Source: Chelonoidis abingdonii (taxonomy: Eukaryota > Chordata > Testudines > Testudinidae). Taken from it: a DNA stretch of 64,000 nt. Location of the stretch: the NCBI RefSeq assembly GCF_003597395.2, contig NC_133769.1:181694566-181758565 (forward strand), written 5' to 3'. Positions 45,785-55,645 of this stretch are shown one piece after another. Made by a program: the position numbers and the translations under genes. How positions within the stretch are numbered: position 1 is the stretch's first letter; every line of letters begins with the position of its first letter. Under the pieces are notes generated by a model. That model searched no databases. It was not told where the DNA came from and worked only from the letters and a program-made list of their open reading frames with translations.

Positions 45785-47564
45785 GCATGGTCCAATGGAA
45801 CATAATACCTCAAGAGTTTCCTTTGCTGGGGGTCAAAGTGTCAGGTACCTTTACAGTGCTATAGTATTATCATATAACAAACAAAAACAAATAGAATACC
45901 TTAACTTTCAGGATTCTCAAATGAAACATGCCTCAGAGGGGTCATTAACTAAATGAAATTGCTTACCCAATATACAACAACAATTTAAAAAAAGAGAAAG
46001 AAAGAAAAAAGGTAAACCAACTGCATTAAAAAAAGAGGAAATAATGCAAAAATTCCACTAGATGCAATAATCAACATACACTCACCTGGAGTTATTCTGT
46101 CAAGATTGAAATAGACCAGGGAACAGTGAAAGAAATGTTTACATATATGGTACAGAGAAATTTACATGAGATATGAAAGTCAGAGTGAGTTTAATAAATG
46201 TGGAACAGTGAAATATGAAATGGAATTTGATTTACAGTTAATAAAATAATGAAGAGTACAGTGAAAATTATTCTGAATCTTTTTTATTTTATAAACTTTC
46301 TCCATAAAAAGGAAACTTGTTCCATTAAGGGATGGTACACTGTGAAAAGGAAAGGATCCACATTTTTAAGTAGGGTCTAATCGATTTACTGGAGTCACTG
46401 TTACAAATTTTCATTGAGACAAATATTCAGGCTGCATTTACAAAAAGGTTGGATAATTTCCTGATGATAAATAACACTGGTAAATTTGTAAGCTAAGACA
46501 ATGATGTAAGAGTAATTAAATCTCATGCTCTAGGTGTAAGCCGAATCTCTCCTCCCTATGTACAGCATCAGTGGTTATTAATAAACATTTATATAGTGCC
46601 ATAATTGTACATTCCTAGCTGAATTATGATTTTTGATCTTTTCTAAAGCTATTTGCAACAGCCAGCAACAGAATTTAGGCTAAAGGGGCCCAGAGTTTGA
46701 CCTGACATGGCAGCACCTGTGTTTCCATCCATGGTGCTACAATACAATCAGAAAAATAAACATGGAACTGTATCTCTCTTTCAAATTACATAATGGCATA
46801 CTTTCCTTTGTTTAGGTTAACTCCAGGAGACCATACAATCATCAGTGTTAGCAGCATAGTAATGATAGGTCATTTGCTGTAAATAAGAACTGGGATGATA
46901 AATTGTTTAATACCAGAGGAGGCAGAGTAAATGATTTTTACATAACCCCACCATCTTTGTGAAATTAACTCAACACTACACTGCAGATAGGACTATTCAT
47001 TACACTTTGAGAGGGGAATCGAGGAGGCAGAGAGAGGTATGCAGTAAGAAGCATTTGTAAACTTAGGAATGTATGCCTAACAGACTGTCCTATCTTTATG
47101 TTGAATTCTTAAAGGTATGTATAAAAACTCATGTTACTATAATTCAGCATATGAAATATATATATACATACTGGGTCTCTTTCTTTCTATTGTATTCTTT
47201 CTCTGTCTTATTGAGAGTTTCAAATCAATACTCTAAATAACTAGAAAACATTAAAATGTAAGTCACAGAAAGCTGTCAAGAACAGCAGTGGCATTCAGAA
47301 GAGAATAAACCACACATAAATCAGTGGGAAGTGATTAAAAAAAAAAACTTATACTAAGGTTTGATCCCTCAATCTACTGTCCCAAACTTTGTAAGCAGCA
47401 CATGGATGCAAGTGGTAAATTTCAAAATCCTGTATAGTAAGGACATCAGGGTCATCTTCGGTAAGAGGAAAGTCACCAAAAGGGAAATTACAATTGTTTA
47501 CCATACTTTTTATAGTAGTCTCATTATATTCTATGAGGTAATAGTACGCAATTGTTCAAGGACA
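45785..47564. other. AT-rich stretch, nothing recognised
   Basis: No recognised genes or transposon ends. A short (AT)n-like patch is near 47157-47166. Confidence 0.5.
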
Positions 47565-47637
47565 CCTACTGGAATTTTCCAAAGGAATAGGATTTGGGCT
47601 GTTAACTCCCTAGGTTCCTTTGAAAATCCCGGCCTAA
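47565..47637. repeat. Foldback repeat (degraded)
   Basis: CTACTGGAATTTTCCAAAGGA at the left and TTCCTTTGAAAATCCC at the right are inverted versions of each other around AGGATTTGGGCTGTTAACTC. It belongs to the same broad palindromic class as 3157-3346. Confidence 0.5.
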
Positions 47638-47773
47638 AATAACAAACATTCTAGCATTTTTACATACATATCTCATAAAACACAAGTAACAATTCACGGG
47701 ATGAAATAAACAGTTCTATATCATTGCTTGAAATTACTACTAAAAATTATACTTTGTAAAATTACCTGCTAAA

Positions 47774-47808
47774 TTTTCTGTTAGTAACCTGTTGTTACTA
47801 ACAGAAAA
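47774..47808. other. Perfect 15-bp stem-loop
   Basis: TTTTCTGTTAGTAAC (47774-47788) and GTTACTAACAGAAAA (47794-47808) are exact reverse complements around a five-base spacer (CTGTT). No transcript context is known, so it may be only a local palindrome. Confidence 0.7.
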
Positions 47809-47974
47809 AAATAAGTATGATAGTGTTTGGCTAACAAAATACCCATGACTTTACACATAGCACAGGGCTCTGTTATGGTAACATTTATTGATATAATGTT
47901 GCAGCTGAACAGGTGGTGTGGAAACAACTGGAACCAAGGGTACTTGCCCCTTGCGTGGACAAAGACTACTTAGA

Positions 47975-48199
47975 TATGTATGGATTCCTGAAGCACCTTG
48001 CACCATGGATGGTCCTCCCAGCATATTACAGCAAGGTATTCAGAACCAGAGAGCCAAAGCTGAGACATCAGATGTACCCAGCAGTGGGGGTGGGAGTGGG
48101 GGAGTGGAGCTCCAATACAGGAGCTGTCCTAGAAATCTGTCATTGATAGCATGAGGCATAGGCCTGGGGCTCATGGTTCTGCAGCTTCTCCCCAGAGCA
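47975..48199 (+). repeat. Dispersed repeat pair, copy 2
   Basis: Matches 45562-45781 in order and orientation, with an extra G-rich insertion at about 48084-48108. A 78-codon plus frame (47913-48146) spans its left part and its flank. The homologous frame is not open in copy 1, which argues against coding. Unknown family. Confidence 0.7.
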
Positions 48200-48254
48200 C
48201 GGTCCTAAGAAACAGAATCTCTCTCAAGATTATTTTTGTTGGGGATTCCCAAAT

Positions 48255-48358
48255 CTCTTCAAGGCAGGGGCCGCCTTTTTCTACCTTAGGCATCTGCACA
48301 ATTTCTGGCACATTAGATTGGTGATTTGATTAGGGCCTCTGGGTACAAATAAATAAAA
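48255..48358 (+). mobile_element. SINE 3' tail fragment (MIR/CORE-like)
   Basis: CTCTTCAAGGCAGGGGCCGCC, CTGCACAATTTCTGGCACAT and GATTAGGGCCTCTGGG followed by TACAAATAAATAA form the typical 3' tail of amniote CORE-SINEs, similar to the tail at 20401-20955. The 5' part is missing. Confidence 0.6.
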
Positions 48359-48685
48359 GGCTTTCCACATGGATTTGACACTAAGATCAATGCAATATTA
48401 TATGGCAGGATTAATCTCTTCCAGACTTCACTACTGGATTTAAGGAAGTGGGATCAAGAGGTTGAAGAGCTCCTTAGAGATAGCTTGACTTTGCCTTTTG
48501 GGAGGACAATATAGAGATCCTAGGTACTGATTGTGACTAATTCAGAGACACAAGAGGCACTGATTAAGTTTGTCACAGATATTGTGCCATCGCAGGAGGA
48601 ATATGGCTTGAATCTGGTGAATTTAACCTTGGCTATCCCAGACAATGGAGCCTTAGAACTACGGACCCAGTGGTGTGAAAACCTA
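48359..48685. other. Unassigned stretch
   Basis: No recognised gene or repeat. It ends at the GC-rich LTR-like unit. Confidence 0.5.
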
Positions 48686-49450
48686 ACTGTGTGGTAGGGT
48701 GAACTGCCCCACTCCCTGTGAGTGTGGGCTGCGGCAGGCCAGGGCGCCTGCGCAGAGAGGGAGCCAATCAAAGAAGGCCTTATTGGGAGCCAATCAGGGA
48801 CCAGTTTGGAGACAGCCAATCAAGGCCAGGCTCAACCCTATAAGAAGGCTGCCCAGGAAGGGAACAGTCAGTCTGTCTCAGGCCTTTGATGGGGAAAGTC
48901 AGTCTTCAAAGGTGGGAGACTAGCACCGTAGACAGCTGCAGGCCCTGAAGGGAAGGGCCTAGTGGGTGCAAGGGGCCGTAGGGGAAGCGGCCCAAGGAAA
49001 CAAACAGTGGAGGGGAGAGAAGGAGGACAGCGAGGCTGCCACCAGAGGGTCCCTGGGCCGGGACCCCAGGTAGAGGGCAGGCTTGCGTCCCCTCCCCCTT
49101 GCGGTACACCCAGCCATTGGCCGTAGGAAGAGGCCATTATACTATGCCAAATCCCTGACAAGAGGGAGTGGACTCAAAGGGTGTGGTTGGACATGGTGGC
49201 TGAGGTGTAGGACTGCTGATCACGACCCTCGGAAGGGGCTGCAGATGGACTAAGGGGCACTGCCAGAGGGCAGTGGCCTCGAAGAGGATGCCGCCGAGCA
49301 AGGAGCAACATGAGTTCAGAAACAGCAACAGAGGATGGAAAGATGGACGGGACACCACCAAGAGGGGGCGTTCTGGAGCTGGAACAAGCTAATTCCCAGG
49401 AGTCACCAGCAGGAGGCATCACAGGGGTGAATCCGCTCATCTACAAGCGG
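48686..49450 (+). mobile_element. GC-rich LTR-like unit with promoter motifs
   Basis: A sharply GC-rich block of about 760 bp beginning near TGTGTGGTAGGGTGAAC. Its left part has promoter architecture: GCGCCTGCGCAG (NRF1-like, 48744), three AGCCAATCA boxes (48762, 48789, 48814) spaced about 26 bp apart, and a TATA-like CTATAAG at 48838. This layout is typical of the U3/R region of a retroelement LTR. No target duplication or inverted end pair could be fixed, so the limits are approximate. No gag/pol sequence was recognised; open frames inside are chance in GC-rich DNA. Confidence 0.5.
48744..48844 (+). promoter_or_regulatory. CCAAT-array / TATA-like promoter region
   Basis: Three CCAAT boxes at regular 25-27 bp spacing lie upstream of a CTATAAG TATA-like box, with an NRF1-like GC palindrome at the left. 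NF-Y binds CCAAT boxes. The TATA-like site predicts initiation near 48865-48875 on the plus strand. The motifs are visible; activity is inference. Confidence 0.5.
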
Positions 49451-51296
49451 ACATGGCAAAACTGCCAAAAGCTGTGTAAATGTGAAAACAAGAGGGGAAA
49501 GTTTTCCCTAAAAAAAGGCCTGACATTGGTAGTAATTCACTCTGAGTGTTCCTATTTGCTGCTAATGATGGTCACAAGGAATTGGGTGATGGTGGGTTCT
49601 TCCTTATATATTCTCAAATAGAGCAAACAAAGAGAAAAAGGGTGTGAGCAAAGTCTCATATGAGTCTCATGACAGAAAGTGTGCAATTTATCTAAAGTGA
49701 AAATCCATAGAAATAATGTTTAAAGAACTGAGTATCTGGATCCTCAGGTTCTGTGAGTCCATGCAAGCACCCCCTTTCACAGTAAATTTATTTTAAAATG
49801 GTTCCAAACTGTGAAGCATGATGGATAATTCCTACAATGTGGGTCTGTATAAACAGTTTAATAAAGAAAAGGCAAATCAAATTAGATTCAGGTTGTTTTT
49901 TTTTTTCCTTTGCCACAAAGCAGCTAGGGGTGATGCCCGTTCATACTAAGGTGATATGCCTGAATGTTACCGTGTCCATACTCTGAACCACTATTCTACT
50001 TTTTCAAGTTTAATAAACAGGAGTGATCTCAATATTCAAATTTTACATATTTAGGAAACAATTCCATGAAGCATCAATATGATGGCCTTGTCCACCCAAA
50101 CGAGACATGAGGAAAACAAAACTATTAACCAAATAATTTTTCTGAAAGGATTTCCTCACATGGAGCTATTAAAGATCATGGCTTTACAGTCTTGGCTTGG
50201 ATGTGGTCATTCGCAATCTGGAAGGAACATTGTCTTTTTGCTCTAATTCAGGTATTGCTGGAACTATTAAGACTTGTCTCAATATCTATATATAATTTCT
50301 TAATGATTTTCTTATTGAGGAATTTGGTTAAAACAGCTCCTCCTCTTGTAAGAATTTTTCTGGTTGTGTGACAGATCTTTAGAATTATTAATAGTGATAT
50401 AGAATATGGAGCAAATGTGTTAATTCATGCCAATGCACATAGAGACCCTCCCATCCCACTTTTCCGAGGTTTGTGCTGTAGGAACACAGTAAAGCATCCT
50501 ATGCAACTTAATCCTGATTATTCTTCATTTTATTCTTTTGAAATTCAAAATGTTTTTTTTTAAATGTACAGTCTATACAAATTTCCCCTGTGAAAACTGG
50601 AAAATGCAACAGAAATGTACATACTTTCTTAACTATAGCGGTGCAAATAGAAGAACTTGGGGAAGAACCCAGGTAAATGAATATTAAGCTCCAATACAAT
50701 GCAGGCATGTCTTATAAAATAAAGTCTACCAAACAGAATGAGATTACTAAACTGCATTGTGGGGGCCAGTCAAAATAATATTTCCAAACCTGCTGTTTTT
50801 GGGGTCCCACTTTAAGGAGGGTGCCAAACCATACAAAATAGGTTGAAATGCTGCCCCAACATAGCATGGTGGGGATCACAATTTGCTTTGTGCTGAACGA
50901 AACCACTGTAATGATGATAACTTGATTTTCCTGAGTAATCTGGAAATATTCCTTCAGGCAATGCTAAATGGAAATAACTGCATCTGTACCAGGAAAGCAA
51001 AGCACTGTTTACTGACTGAATCTCACTGGGCTTGATTCAGTCCTGTGTTACTTCAGTCTTACACCGAGGTAACTTCATTGATGTCAATGAAATAGCAGCA
51101 AAAATCTAGAACAATAGAGTGGCAAATCAGGCCCCTTTTTGGTCTACACTTCAATAGAAGCCTGTTTAGTATGCATACAGTGGAATGCATCTATATCACA
51201 TGCAATACAGACTGTTCATAAAATAATAATATAAAAACCTTGGTTTTGGTGTCAGTACATTTGCTGTAAGTAGGCAACCTACTTTATTTCTCATGN
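49451..51296. other. AT-rich stretch ending at an ambiguous base
   Basis: No recognised genes. A poly-T run lies near 49895-49906. Position 51296 is N, the only ambiguous base I noticed in the window. Confidence 0.5.
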
Positions 51297-51390
51297 TAAC
51301 GCCCAGCGCCGCGTCCACAGGCCTCCTAACGCCTTCCGTAGCGTCCACAGGCCCCTTAACGCCCCCCGCCCCGCCCGACCCTTCCTGGCT
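51297..51390. repeat. GC-rich 30-bp minisatellite
   Basis: Two full 30-bp units (51297-51326 and 51327-51356) each begin TAACGCC and contain GCGTCCACAGGCC. A third diverged unit follows (TAACGCCCCCCGCC, to about 51390). It is CpG-rich in an AT-rich region and directly abuts an N, so the assembly may under-represent the array. The V/D/A/G-rich minus frame across it is the repeat translated. Confidence 0.8.
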
Positions 51391-52210
51391 AGGATTATAC
51401 TCTTTTAACATTCCGTTCATTCATGTTCTATTTCTCTAATAAATAGCGTCCAAGCTGCTGACCTCCAAGGTTCAAAACTGTATATTGCTCTTCATGTCAC
51501 ACCTTAGATTAAGGATTCTGAGCTTGTGTTTTTCTTTCCATGTAATTGCAACAAAAAATAATATGTTACAATTTTAAAGGTATTTATGAGAGCAAGTACA
51601 ACAGGATCAATATTTTATGTTTGAGGTTATTAAATTTCCACTAAGGGTCCAATTCATCAAAAAAGACTTACACACCTATTCATTCCATTTTTAACCTGTT
51701 AAGACAGGGAGTGCATTATATGAATAAGTCAGAAAAATCAAAGAAAAAAAATATCACCATTGACAGAATGGCCCCGGAGGGAATTTAACATTTATATGGA
51801 TTAGACACTTCTAATATATTGAACTCTGTACACAAGTCCACTGACTTAAAGAATGACCATGAGATGAATCTATAAAGAACCTTCTTCAAATCCATACCTA
51901 GTAAACATCATATTGTTGCTTCTACTTCATCTCCTCCCCACTGCAAACTGATTCTGTTGAAGACAATTCACCAGACTCTCAGATGTACCATCAGCATAGC
52001 TCTATTGTGGTTAATGGAGCTATGACAATTCCAGTTGAGGATCTTGCCCAAGAACTATAGACACATACCAATTAGAGATGGATAGGAAACAGTTTTCCTA
52101 GCCAGTAAATATTTTAGGGTTTGGAACAGAGTTCCTGTTCCACATCAGGACAAAACTGAGATATTTTGAACTCTTTCAAATACAAAACTAGAAAAATGCT
52201 CCCAGAAGAG
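51391..52210. other. AT-rich stretch, nothing recognised
   Basis: No recognised genes or repeat termini. Confidence 0.5.
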
Positions 52211-52906
52211 TGTGGCGATTAGGGAATTCACCAGGGATGTTGGAGACCTGAGTCCAAATCCCTGCTATACTTGATTCAGAGGGTCTCCCACCAAGTGAGT
52301 GTCTCTTCTGTTAGCAGGGTTGGCTCCAGCTTTTCTGCCACCCCAAGTGGTGAAGAAAAAAAAAAAAGGAAAAACCCGACTGAACTGCCGCCAAAGTGCT
52401 GCTGAAGAGGAAGAGAGGGAGTGAAGGACTCACCGCTGAATTGCCGCTGAAGACTCGGACATGCCGCCCCAATCACGGACAGAGAGCCACCCCTTTCTAT
52501 TGGCAGCCCCAGGCACCTGCTTCCTTCGCTGGTACCTGGAGCTGCCCTGTCTGTTAGAGCTCTTCCACTTTGTATAAATAAATATTCACTGGACCAGGGA
52601 GAGCAACAGAGACTGACTCAATAACCCAGTGATTAGGACACTTACCTGAATGTGAGAGAGCGAGGGTCAAGTCTTTGTTCCAATTAATATTTATATAAAG
52701 TGGAACAACTCCAAAAAGAAGGATGGAGAGAGAGATCTCACACCCTGCCTCCCTCCCCCGGCCCAAGCCCCAGAACAGCAAATCATCTGGGTTAGGACAT
52801 TCATCTATGATACAGGAAATGAGGGTTCAGATCCCTGCTACAAATCAGGCACTTAAACCCAGGTCTCCCACATTCCAGATGAGTGCATTAACCACCAGGC
52901 CCTAAT
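52211..52906. repeat. Cluster of tRNA-like foldback repeats (three units)
   Basis: Three units share the order GATTAGGGAATTCACC / GATTAGGACACTTACC / GTTAGGACATTCATC, then a B-box-like segment (GAGTCCAAATCCCTGC, GGTCAAGTC, GGTTCAGATCCCTGC). Units 1 and 3 have a mirrored right half (GGTCTCCCACCAAGTGAGTG; GGTCTCCCACATTCCAGATG). They lie at about 52211-52314, 52621-52715 and 52780-52906. Unit 1 is interrupted by the hAT at 52315. These resemble tRNA-derived palindromic repeats rather than functional tRNA genes: no cloverleaf is complete. Confidence 0.5.
52315..52549. mobile_element. hAT-type non-autonomous element (235 bp)
   Basis: The left terminus CAGGGTTGGCTCCAG matches the right terminus in reverse (CAGGGCAGCTCCAG) with one gap and a mismatch. 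A perfect 8-bp duplication, TCTGTTAG, lies at 52307-52314 and 52550-52557. The interior has an A-rich run and GC-rich sequence (ACTGAACTGCCGCC, TTGCCGCTGAAGAC) and is non-coding. Confidence 0.88.
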
Positions 52907-52993
52907 TGCTATTCTGGGGTGGAGTCTCTCACTGAATGGTAAGGAGGTAGAAATGGGAACAGGTGAAGTGAAAAATAAGGATGAGAATAATAA

Positions 52994-53180
52994 TTGAAGA
53001 TAATACCTAGCTCCTAGAACTGGAAGGGACCTTGAAAAGTCATCAAGTCCAGCCCCCTGCCTTCACTAGCAGGACCAAGTACTGATTTTTGCCTCAGATA
53101 CCTAAGTAATACCCTTAAGGATTGAACTCACAATCCTAAGTTTAGCAAGCCAATGCTCAACCACTGAGCTATCCCTCCCA
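52994..53180 (-). mobile_element. tRNA-derived SINE with CR1-type 3' tail
   Basis: On the minus strand the element starts at about 53180 with GGGAGGGATAGCTCAGTGG, an A-box match (TAGCTCAGTGG). It continues through an anticodon-loop-like TTGCTAA to GTGAGTTCAATCC, a B-box match (GTTCAATCC). The 3' half ends at about 52994 with the reverse of CTAGAACTGGAAGGGACCTT and CATCAAGTCCAGCC, which resembles CR1 3' ends. Tortoise Pol III SINEs with a CR1-like LINE tail are established; this copy fits that plan. It is old and probably not transcribed. Confidence 0.7.
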
Positions 53181-54155
53181 GCTAGCCCTTCCTAGGCATT
53201 ATGAATTAGGTTAGGGCTTCAGTGGTAGGACAGGATTGTGATGAAAGGGAAACAATAATCAATGACATTCAACATATGAGGGAATAAAATACAAAATGCA
53301 GCTTCCAAATTGAGTGCATCTAGGCTGCTGTAGTTACTCTCCCTGTGTGATGTTTGCAAAAAAAATGCCAGACTGACATCAGTGGGGACTGAAGTCTTCT
53401 CCTTTCTCACAGAACAGGTACAGCAGAAGAAATAACTTTCACTATGCTTTCTGCCCATTTACCACAACTTGATGGGATGACCTCAAGAGGTGGAAGGATA
53501 GCTCACCCACCCTACATTCATACTTGGCCTTTCTGCTTAGACTAACAAGAGTGTTATGGTGGTAATTTTGGGACATGGACCTCAGTTAATTCACCAATGG
53601 AGTAAATGCTATGATATTCTTGAAATTTCTGAGAATATTGTAAAAATACTGGCACCTACAACAAAATATGGGTCTGCTCAGTTTTTCTAAGTCAGTATGG
53701 GCAACATCAGAAAACCAGTCTTCATTGGGCCAATGCAGTGTATTCAAATGGATTAACATAACTAACACATGATAAGTCAGACCGTTACTGGTATGTGACA
53801 TTCTTAGGAGTAACATACATTTCTTAAGTTCCGACATAAATTTATCATCACCTCATTAAACTGCCTTTAATGATTCTTCATGCATTTTTTTTCCTACTTA
53901 ATCCACAGCATGACATCTTCTGGGCTGAGGAATAGCAAACAGAAACAGGGATAAAAGTAAGTGGACTTGTATAGTACATTTCTCTATTTCTGCATAAGAG
54001 CACAGAATACCCCATCTGGAAATGTTTATAATAGCTATTCTTTTAAAAAATATGTTTTCTGTGTTTGGAGACAGAGAACTGTAGTGTATAAGACATCAAA
54101 ACTATATTTAAGGACATTATTGTAGAAATATATTGATGAGTATGTCTATCTAGGC
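53181..54155. other. Unassigned AT-rich stretch
   Basis: No recognised genes or transposon termini. Confidence 0.5.
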
Positions 54156-54570
54156 CTGTGATCGGGTGCTTGCCTCACAGAGAAGAGGAAGGGGTTAATG
54201 GAGGTCTCATGGGCCTGCCATACTCTATTTCAGAGAGAAGCAGTGGCAGTGACACCTCCAAGCAGCTTAGGGAGGCTGCACAAGAAGCAGCCATTTGGAG
54301 GGAGACTGCACGGAGCAGCCAATCAGGGCCCAGTGAGCTTAGGGGAAGTGGCCCAGGGAACTTAAGCAGCAGAGACATAAGTTAGAGAGTTGCAGCAGGA
54401 GGCTGCTATCTACCTGTCCCCTCGGTTGGGGCTTGAAGTAGTGGGTGGGCCTGAGTCCCCCCCACTTGCCACTGGAGAAGTGGCAGGATTGGACTGAGAT
54501 ATCTATTCCTATCCTCCCCTGGTCCCCTGATGAGGGGAAGCACAGATGGTGACATGGCCGAAGTTTGCAG
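54156..54570 (+). mobile_element. GC-rich LTR-like unit, second copy type
   Basis: A GC-rich block starting near TGTGATCGGGTGCTTGCC with a CCAAT box (AGCCAATCAGGGCC, 54316) about 40 bp before AACTTAAGCAG. It ends near 54570. Similar in style to 48686-49450 (GTGGCCCAGGGAA against GCGGCCCAAGGAA) but shorter and diverged. No duplication was found. The 75-codon plus frame (54158-54385) has no recognised motif. Confidence 0.4.
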
Positions 54571-55642
54571 CAAGAGTTTTTGTCATAAAATATAGTTGCA
54601 AAATTGAAACATGCTGCAAGTATATGTTGATTTTGACAAAAATTTCAAAGAGAAAAAGTAAAAATGAATCATTTTGACGCACTTCACTTTTTATAATATT
54701 TTTATTTTCAATAAGGTAAAACTTTTGTATAATTTAAAAGATATTTATATTATATTAAGATATTAATTTTAACATATAATCTACATTCTATTACAATGCT
54801 TTAACATTACTAAAATGAAACATTTTTACCTTAAACAAAATGTTTTGACATAATTGAAACTAAACAATTCAATGTTATCAAAATGAAACATGTCAATGGT
54901 TCTCAATAGGTTTTTTTTGGAGTTTTTGTTGTAGGGGAAATTTCAAAGTTCCAGCTTTTTGTTCTGAATTGGATCAATAACAAAATTTCAAAATGTTGGC
55001 ATTACCTATGAAATGTAAATTTTATTTTTCAATCAGTCCTAATAGTAATTTACCTGAAAATGATCATATTGCCCAACCTCACATAAATCCAATGAAATTC
55101 AGATAAAAAGACTCAGAATTTGGACTAGGTATTTGTCTAAAAATGCTTAAATAACTTATAAGCCTCAAGTCTACTTACAAGCCTCTAGGCTCCAGTGTAA
55201 AGGTTGTTGAATCCAATTACATGCGATTCTGGTGACCCTACTTTCCTCCAGAACTGACACAGCAGGTTGAAAGGTTAAAAAAAGTATTACTGTGCACACA
55301 AAGGTTCTTTCAAACTGTGTTAAATGCAAGAAATGAAAACTATTATGAGAAATATACAGCATTGTAGATGGACCTTTTCATAGATTTTATTTAGATCAGC
55401 CCAAGCAGAGTCAACCAGTCAGCAATGCCTGGGCTTTATCAAACAACACTACCCTTCTTTCAGCTGCTTCATCAATTTGTCCCTTACAGTTTCTTAGCGT
55501 TCATTTCGGTTATGGAGAAATGGGCTACGCTTACTCTGAATTCTAACTGAATCATTTAATTTTTCTGCCAGGCCGTAAATAACAAATCTCTTGTCGGCTT
55601 GTCTATATGTGTCCATCTGATATGCATGGGGAAAGACGCAAT
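54571..55642. other. AT-rich stretch, nothing recognised
   Basis: Very AT-rich between 54580 and 55030. No recognised genes. It ends at the TAA duplication of the Harbinger-type element. Confidence 0.5.
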
Positions 55643-55645
55643 TAA

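Noticed and set aside
47774..47808. MicroRNA precursor
   Set aside because: The stem is only 15 bp and does not extend beyond it, shorter than typical precursors.
47913..48154. Two 77-78-codon plus frames as a gene
   Set aside because: They overlap a repeat whose other copy (45562-45781) has no corresponding open frame.
48868..49440. Proline-rich minus frames and plus frame at 49310-49621
   Set aside because: Inside a GC-rich LTR-like unit; composition explains the open frames.
53120..53180. Functional tRNA gene
   Set aside because: A and B boxes are present, but no complete cloverleaf or acceptor stem, and the sequence continues into a CR1-like SINE tail.
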